From Yamagishiella unicocca (lineage: Eukaryota > Chlorophyta > Chlorophyceae > Chlamydomonadales > Volvocaceae): 64,000 bases of DNA. Position 1 is the first letter of the stretch. Every line of letters begins with the position of its first letter. Below are positions 57,471 through 64,000 of this stretch, piece after piece. Where the stretch lies: the NCBI GenBank assembly GCA_003116995.1, contig BDSL01000150.1, forward strand, positions 1 through 64,000, given 5' to 3'. The translations under genes and the position numbers were made by a program. The notes under the pieces were generated by a model that ran no database searches, had not been told where the DNA came from, and saw only the letters and a program-made list of their open reading frames with translations.

Positions 57471-58583
57471 CGTCTTATATTATCTGGTGCCAATACGGCT
57501 GTCAGTGGTAGCTGGTTCACAATTGGAGCCGAAAGGACGGGGTGCGCACATTGGGCCTACATAGCCTACGCCATGCCATGGCGGGAAGCCAACTCTAGCC
57601 TGCCTGGCTGTGCTCACACACAAGGTGCCCAGTTACAGACGTTTACGACAGTGCCCAAGTGCAGCTGTGCGCCGCGTTCTTGCCGAGTGTCAGACATACC
57701 CAAGCCAGCACCCGGAAGAGGTAGGGACTTGTGGCGCTCAACCTGTTTGCCACTTAGTAAAATCAGCGCTTTCGACAGCATACGGACCAGGCCTGCAGTT
57801 GGCCAGCCGCGTTCAGCCAGGAAAGCACAATTGAAGAGCCTAAAAATAAAACGCTGCCGAAGGTGCGGACCGCATGTTCGGCCCAGTGCTGCTGCAGGCC
57901 CTTTGTATAAACTACCGGACTTCCCCCTAGAGACAATACATCGGTCTGCCTGTTCCTGTACAATACTGCCCGGTTTCGCTACCAACCAATCCTGAGGGCT
58001 TGTCCGATATCATGCCGTACGCACGCGCAGGGTATGCAACATTCCCGGCCATAGAAAACTGTTTACGAGGCTTTAAAGCACGACTGAGTGCGTCTGGCTA
58101 CATACCAGGGCCGCACCAGTGTAACAGCGCGCGTTGCGGCACCGCCATGCCTTCAGTTGACATGTACGCAAAGAGGAGTTAGCCAGGTTGTCGTCCTGTG
58201 GAATAATCTTTGCTGGTTAGGGCCTTGACCATTGGATGCGACTGGTATGCGACTCGCATTACTGTCTCAAACGGTCAGTATTCCAGCAGAAATAGGTTTG
58301 GTGTATATACACATCCAGAGATAAGGCGACTGTTCCTGACAATGGGTCTAAAATTGATAATCCAGTCACTAAACGTACATTGAAGCTTCGAGGGTTGCTG
58401 TAGACGTTACGTCGCCATATACGCATGCACGGATGTCCATCCATTTCGCTCCGTAGCAAGGCACGACGGCTTAACCACCACCCATACCCAACATCGTGAC
58501 GCTCCGCAATCCTAATGTGGTGGCCGGAAATCCTGGCCAGAAGCCGAAGATCACAATGCCTGCGGCCTAACTTGCGCCAAGAA
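57471..58583. other. No gene seen
   Basis: 3' flank of the glycosyltransferase gene. Several short frames, none with splice-compatible or family-like features. Confidence 0.4.
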
Positions 58584-61500
58584 TTACGCCCACACCAATG
58601 TCAAAGATCTCAGAAGTTTGTCCGCAGTGCCGCCGATTGATATCAAACGATGCTTTCCTTCTTGAGAACTGTCAGCCGGGCACGGATTTGCTTTTGCCAG
58701 GCTTGCCTCTTCATTCAGCACACCGATTGTGACATTCCGCCCTGTGCTCGTGCCCAGGACCAGTCCATACACTACTGAGTCATCGAAATAAACAAGGGCA
58801 CTGCTGATTACCTCTCCTTCGCCAAAGGCAACGACAACAGTGCCATTTCCTTCGCCCCCATGGTAAAGGCCAGACTTGGACCCGTATTCCACCAGCAAAC
58901 TTTCCAGAGCAGTTGTGTTGCTGTACTGGATCTTAGAGATACGATTCTCACCGAAAGCGGATGCCGCGAGGTCATCAAAAGACAAGCCATCCTCAGTTGC
59001 ACCATACGGGCCCATGATAAGGTTGCACGTCTTCGGGGGGGGCAAGGGCGGTGTTGGATTCCGGAGCCGATCAAGGAAAATGTGAGTGAAATTGATAGCG
59101 CGAAGATCAACAACCCTGTATTTTTCCAAGTCTGCTTCCTCAGCGCCTTTGCCTGCGCAACGCAAGTACAGTACGTGCTTTAAGGTTAAAAAGGGCAGTT
59201 TGCAATATTCACTATGCACTGCCACTTGCAACTTACGTAGTGGTACCCATTGTATTGACATGCATTCAGATGTGTCGCTCCACAGATTATTTAGCAGCTC
59301 CAATGCGCCACTTCGCTGGACGAGAGGCCATGGGACCTTCGCACCAACCCCACCTGGGAGCTTACCATGGAACTCCTGTTACGAGAAGTGAGGTGGTTCT
59401 ACGGTTTACTGGGGCACTAAAATATCAGCGAGCTTAGGCTACATATACATACCTTGGTCCAGACCAGATAAGAGACGCGCACGGAAGGATCGACTACAAC
59501 CTTAGTCGACCCAAGCCGCCGGTAATCCTCGCAGAAAAGAGAACACTCGCTTATGTCAAACTCTCCGTCTTGTGTCATCGAAGGACGGAAGCGCAAACCT
59601 GGAGCGGGTAGGTAAAGCATGCGATATCCCAAAAAGCGGTCGACGAGAGTAAGCACGTATGTTTGTGTCAGGGATTAAACAGCAGAGCGGGGACATCATC
59701 TACCTCCGAAACGGATATCCGAGGTGCACATACGAGCATACCTGCGGCAATGTTGGTGGCATTGATAAGAGCCATTCCATTCCAGCAACATTTGGCTGGT
59801 AGAGGCAATCCACGGTGTAGAAGGTCGATAGTCCGTTCGTCACGTGCGATTGGGTCCGTCTTAATATACTGTGAAACTCAGACAAACAACGTGAGTAAGA
59901 AGTTCGGAGTCGGTGGCCTAAACGCTTGCGACAGAATATTGCACTTACAGGGTTGCCCCCCACATCTCGTGACACCCAAGTATCTGAAGGAACGTAGGAA
60001 TAGGGACGTTACGTTAAGACCCGTTTAACTGCTGTTTCACTGCACGCAATCATTAGCAATACCTACCATAGAACTCATATCTTGGCTTGATACGTGCAGC
60101 TTGAACCCTGGCGTCAGCTGCAGCCTGCCTGGCGGATTCCTCTACGTGGACCTTTGACATGTGTTCTATGGCAGTATGCCAGCTCGCTGGGTCCGAATCG
60201 GCAGCGGGGACCTGACCTTCTGATACTGTGCTACTGTCAGTAGCTGCAGCCAATAAGCGCCGCCGCAAGAAGCGTTGTGTAACACCAGTCACGCGTCCCT
60301 TCTTGTTGCCAACCCAAACCTGTTCGGCATGGGCACTATCCGTCGTGCAACGTCCAGTGACAATGCACACCTGTTGCCATCAGGCTTACCTCAAAATCCA
60401 GTCCGCACGCAATGTCAGCCTCAAAACTAGCCAAGCGTAGAACATCAGGCGCACAAAAGAAGACTGTGTGGATCGTGACAGGATTTGCGTGGTTAGGCAG
60501 CCGGGGTGACAAGCAGACAAATTACAGAATAAGCACCATGGCATCCATGCAATCAGGTGACCCCCATAAACACACCGAAAGATAAACATGACACACTTAG
60601 CCCTCTACCATTGATCCTCACCATCGTTAATGAAGATCACGTAGTCGTATGTCCCACGTGGACTAGTGTAAAGAGGTTCCATCGCAGCGTTACGTAAAGA
60701 AGCCAGGTACTGTGCGTGGACGTTCACAGGTCGGTATACAGGAAGATAAATCCAACGGACACGACATACCGTACCTGGATACGATGCTGCTTGTAGTACC
60801 TCCCAGAGAACGGATCCAACAGGGTCTGGCGCGTCAAGAGACCATTGATAACGACCGTGTTGGGAATGCCTGCTGCGGTCCAAAGCGCCTCTGCAATCCG
60901 GAGCCAGGTAACTGTATTGTCCAAGCTACCACTTTCGTAAATAGATATACTGACTCCAGACTTCCAGGGAGTCTCATCAGTTGCATTGAAAAAATAAGCG
61001 CGCTGAAGCAATAGATCATTTTTCAGCAGGAGTGCTAATCGCAGCACCTCCAAGATCCAGAACTGCAAGGGGAGACGTTTCATACGTTACCACCAGGGCA
61101 CCACGTCGCTGACACCCCACAGCAGCGACACTCATAGCCCTTAATCACCGGCATGATCGCTTCGCACTCGTACAAGTTGGCCGCGATTAAGTAATTTAAA
61201 GGTTTAGGGGGCGGACCGTGTGGAGTCGCTGGATGTTCAAGGCAACCAGCTGCTGTGCCCAGTTCTCGAATAGAGGCCAACAGTTCAACAGCAGCTGGCA
61301 AATGTTCCTGTGCTTCTGCAGATATTAACTTTGCCACTCGCAGACCCCGCGAAAGGGGAATCGGTGGAAGTGTGCTAGCTGCGGCAGAGATCGCCATTGC
61401 AACCGCCTCGGGTTGCTTCACCGACCTATCCCTTATTTCCCGGGATAAAACCAATACACGTTCCAATTGTTCTAGAGTTTGTACAGGCGCCTGGAGGCGG

Positions 61501-61666
61501 GAAGAGCGAGATTTGTAGCAATACGTTCGAAAGGCATAACCTGTTCACCTCTTACTTGTGGCATAAAAAAGGCTAAGTCTTCCTCTTCCTGAGGTGCATC
61601 CTCGCCACGTAGCTCGAGTGCATTGACCAGCACCAAGGCCAGGATGAAAAAGCGGATATTGGCCAT
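58584..61666 (-). CDS. Secreted GT69 (CAP59-type) glycosyltransferase with C-terminal jacalin-like domain (11 exons, 703 aa)
   Basis: Exons 61666-61556, 61490-61149, 61062-60775, 60709-60622, 60463-60390, 60319-60067, 59983-59949, 59868-59742, 59598-59453, 59315-59237, 59152-58584; all GT-AG with matching phases, 2,112 nt. Residues 1-22 are a signal peptide (MANIRFFILALVLVNALELR). GT69 landmarks: AANLYECEAIMP, SIYESGSLDNT, YLASLRNAAMEPL, FINDVFFCAPDVLRLA, ADIACGLDFE, FYDTWVSRDVGG, AKCCWNGMAL, LRFRPS and ECSLFCEDY...VVVDPSVRVSY. Residues 302-385 are an extra, coil-rich insertion. Residues ~560-702 (GPYGATEDGLSFDD, HGGEGNGT, GLVLGTSTGRNVTIG, LRSLTLVW) look like a jacalin-related lectin fold. 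GT69 enzymes make mannosyl linkages in fungal capsules; here a Golgi role in matrix glycans is inferred. The exon 6 acceptor is the least certain junction. Confidence 0.85.
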
Positions 61667-63734
61667 TTCTCCCAGTCCTGAACCACACCTTGGGCCGGTT
61701 GGGCTGAGCGCAGTATCAACACATCCTAATTATGTTTGGGCTGCGTCGTGAATTAGACGTGGCTATGACCGACTTGGTTTGCTTCGCCTGCTTCCTCAAT
61801 ATTGTAGATCACGAGAATGTAACAAAAACGACGTACGTATTAATAGCTCGAAGATTATGCAAGCGTATTGAAGGCATGTCCCCATTACTCCAGGGGGGCG
61901 GCGTACAAATATGGTTTCGGACTGCTGTGGTTGCAGCCTGCCCGAGTACAGTGGAATTGTATCAATTCTTATAGAGGTCCAGGTGTCGCATATGCTGAAA
62001 CTATTTTTTGATGTGGGCTACTTGGATTTGCGCAGTACACAGCTCGCCCATTCCTGTCACTCTTTGCAAGCCTAAGTAAGGGCGGCATACCAAATTGTTT
62101 GCGTGGATGCGATGTCGTGCTGTCCTAGCGGCCTGTGAGCAGGTTGCATTATCTCATCTCCAAAGGAAACAGGGAACAAACAATCGCGCCCTAACTCGCC
62201 GCAATCGCACTAGCAGGTTGTCCCTGCCGTCAGCGACACGCGGCCTCCTAACCGCTGGTTGTAAAAAATTTAAACATTTTCTTGTAGAGGAGGTTGAGGA
62301 AGCTTGGGTGTGGAGTCAGTATATTGAGTGGTGGAACTGGCTTTCAAGCCGTGAGCGCAACTGCGGTTTGGCCCACTGCGTTGCCGAGCAATCGAATGCC
62401 ATTTTCCATGAGCCTCCACCAACACTCCTTATGGGTATGCTCCCATGGCAAGCATCACCTCTTAACGCCGGAAACTGTCTCGTATTACGGATAGGGCCTA
62501 GGGCGGCACAGGGGCCAGTGCCAAGACCCCCATCGCTTCCCGAAGAGCGCCTGTGCTACCTTACCAGCGAGCGGGACCTCGGGCATCTCCACTGTTGTAT
62601 AAACCCTCTCCGACACATCCTGAACCAATATGGGTGGCAATCTACTACCCGCCACCCCGGGCGCGCGACCAGCATCAGCTCCATTTTATGTTGGCTCCGA
62701 TGGAAATAAGCAAAACCCACATAGGGACACGCCTGGCAGAAGGCTGGCGCTGCCGTACTCCATCCCGCACCACCTTCTCGCGAACCTGAAACCGCACTGC
62801 GATTGTAAACGGGCCCTTAGTTCAGCCGGATACCCACACCACAATGTTGCCTTTTACCTGCACAATAGGAGCAGCAACCAATGAGGGGTCTATTTAGGTC
62901 CCTGCTTGACGGTGCTCCTACGTGAGTTCCCTTATGTTTCCCTTTTCGGTTGATTATTTGCCCTCTCTGAATGCTGGGGTTATTTTTGGGTCTAAGGCGG
63001 AAGGTCCCCGCATGGCTTGTTGTGTTGGGCTTGTTGGGGCGCCCAACAAGCCCTTTTTCGAACGGGTAACTTACGGTAACGACTATCCACCGATAGAACC
63101 TACCAGCGGACAAGAATAGTAGTGGTGCTTATGGGCATCCCTGCCCGACCCCCCTCCAGGGGGCAGGGGGACCTGGACCCCTTCGGTAGCCTAATTGTAC
63201 GGATTGTACGGATTAGGTGCAAGTGTTCTAAAGCCACTCTGCAAACCCAGACTGCGTCATTTTGATCGGTATTAACCGATTTTCCTGCTAACCCTTTGTG
63301 GACATCCTATATACATGCAGCCGTCTACACATTTTAAGAGAAATGTTCCATGAGTCGCCTTGTCCCGCCGGCCGCCCTTGCGCAGCTGCAATTTATCAAA
63401 AGCCGAGTCGATGCGGATTAGTACATTCGAAAACAAAAACGCACATGTAACAGTTTCATGTGCAATAAGACACCACTGCTATGCGCGCACGGCTCAGGGT
63501 TTTACTAAGATCACTTGTCGCCTTTTTAACTACGGCATAGGTTACAACAGTGAACGGCCGCTTTACACCATCCCCACGCTAAAACAGGCTCTGTCCAGCA
63601 TGGCAATAAAACAGGCTCTGTCCAACATGGCAATGAGCTGATTGATCCAGGAAATATCCGGTTTCAATACAGGTTTTTACGGTACGGGCAACATAATAGC
63701 CCAACTCGGCCCAACGTATAGTGATTCTGTCGGG
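61667..63734. other. Upstream region of the glycosyltransferase; no gene recognised
   Basis: A plus-strand frame at 62095-62709 (AWVWSQYIEWWNWLS) is open for ~200 codons but has no recognisable family or neighbouring exons. A perfect hairpin lies at 63027-63053 and a 26-bp duplication (AAACAGGCTCTGTCCARCAT) at 63583-63630. Confidence 0.4.
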
Positions 63735-63835
63735 TAGTAGTAAGTAGTAGTTATCGTTGCAGTGGGCTCCAAACCAGAAGGTATAGCCATCGCGTACGTC
63801 GTCTGACACTGATGAAGATGAAGGAGGAAAAGAAA
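63735..63835 (-). mobile_element. LINE 3'-tail repeat
   Basis: On the minus strand: GTTTTCTTTTCCTCCTTCAT, AGTGTCAGACGACGTACGCG, CTGGTTTGGAGCCCACTGCA, then a TACTACT tail. It is the same family as the tails near 29.2 and 54.6 kb. After it, GGCCAGCACTCAGATCCCAG is duplicated at 63900-63955. Confidence 0.6.
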
Positions 63836-64000
63836 ACCCGCCAAGCCGAGTTATTGCGTATTACTGCCGTATCGCGTTACAGCAGAAGAAGGGGTCGAAT
63901 GGCCAGCACTCAGATCCCAGCCACCCGGTGTAGAGGCCAGCACTCAGATCCCAGCCACCCCTTCGGAGACACAAATCCAGAAAATAATAGAAAGACGCAC

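Noticed and set aside
62095..62709. 204-aa plus-strand ORF
   Set aside because: Open by length only: no recognisable domain and no supporting splice sites.
63027..63053. Perfect 12-13 bp hairpin followed by T5 (GGGCTTGTTGGG...)
   Set aside because: It looks like a bacterial terminator, but the window is nuclear eukaryotic DNA and no gene ends there.

Overview
The window looks like nuclear DNA of a green alga (chlorophyte, probably in or near the Chlamydomonadales). GT-AG introns interrupt nearly every recognisable gene. The coding DNA of the central part is very GC-rich. Minisatellites are frequent, and non-LTR retrotransposon (LINE) debris fills much of the space between genes. No rRNA, tRNA or prokaryotic signals were seen. 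All functional calls come from reading translations and splice sites by eye; no database search was run.

Layout. 1-11.97 kb is an AT-richer block that does not look like the rest. It holds a 55-residue single-span membrane protein, a three-exon SET-domain gene, a four-exon 1060-residue gene ending in a cysteine cluster plus a globular domain, a coiled-coil gene, and many short tandem repeats both in the genes (in frame) and between them. It ends against the 3' exon of an SGNH-hydrolase-like gene (12.02-12.75 kb). The mixture resembles endogenous giant-virus or large mobile DNA, but no viral hallmark gene is present, so that origin is an inference. 13-24 kb is transposon territory: a LINE with a frameshifted reverse-transcriptase ORF (15.74-18.80 kb), tandem LINE 3' ends up to 20.38 kb, and smaller remnants with palindromic repeats.

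Host genes follow. A carbohydrate sulfotransferase (+) lies at 26.54-27.89 kb. A WDR11 orthologue (-) of at least 23 exons runs from 45.46 to 30.05 kb. VPS29 (-), with six exons and a complete reading frame, runs from 49.95 to 46.16 kb. A secreted GT69/CAP59-type glycosyltransferase with a C-terminal jacalin-like lectin domain (-) has eleven exons between 61.67 and 58.58 kb. A degenerate LINE endonuclease unit duplicated in tandem (2,168 bp x2) sits at 52.55-56.89 kb, followed by a LINE C-terminal remnant.

Functional links. VPS29 (retromer) and WDR11 (trans-Golgi tethering complex) are adjacent and co-oriented, and both act in endosome-to-TGN traffic. The sulfotransferase and the glycosyltransferase-lectin both suit synthesis of secreted matrix or cell-wall glycans. 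Six WDR11 and VPS29 introns share a dispersed sequence placed close to a splice site, a pattern expected of intron-generating (introner-like) elements. With the fast-repeating block at the left end, this is the most unusual feature of the window.
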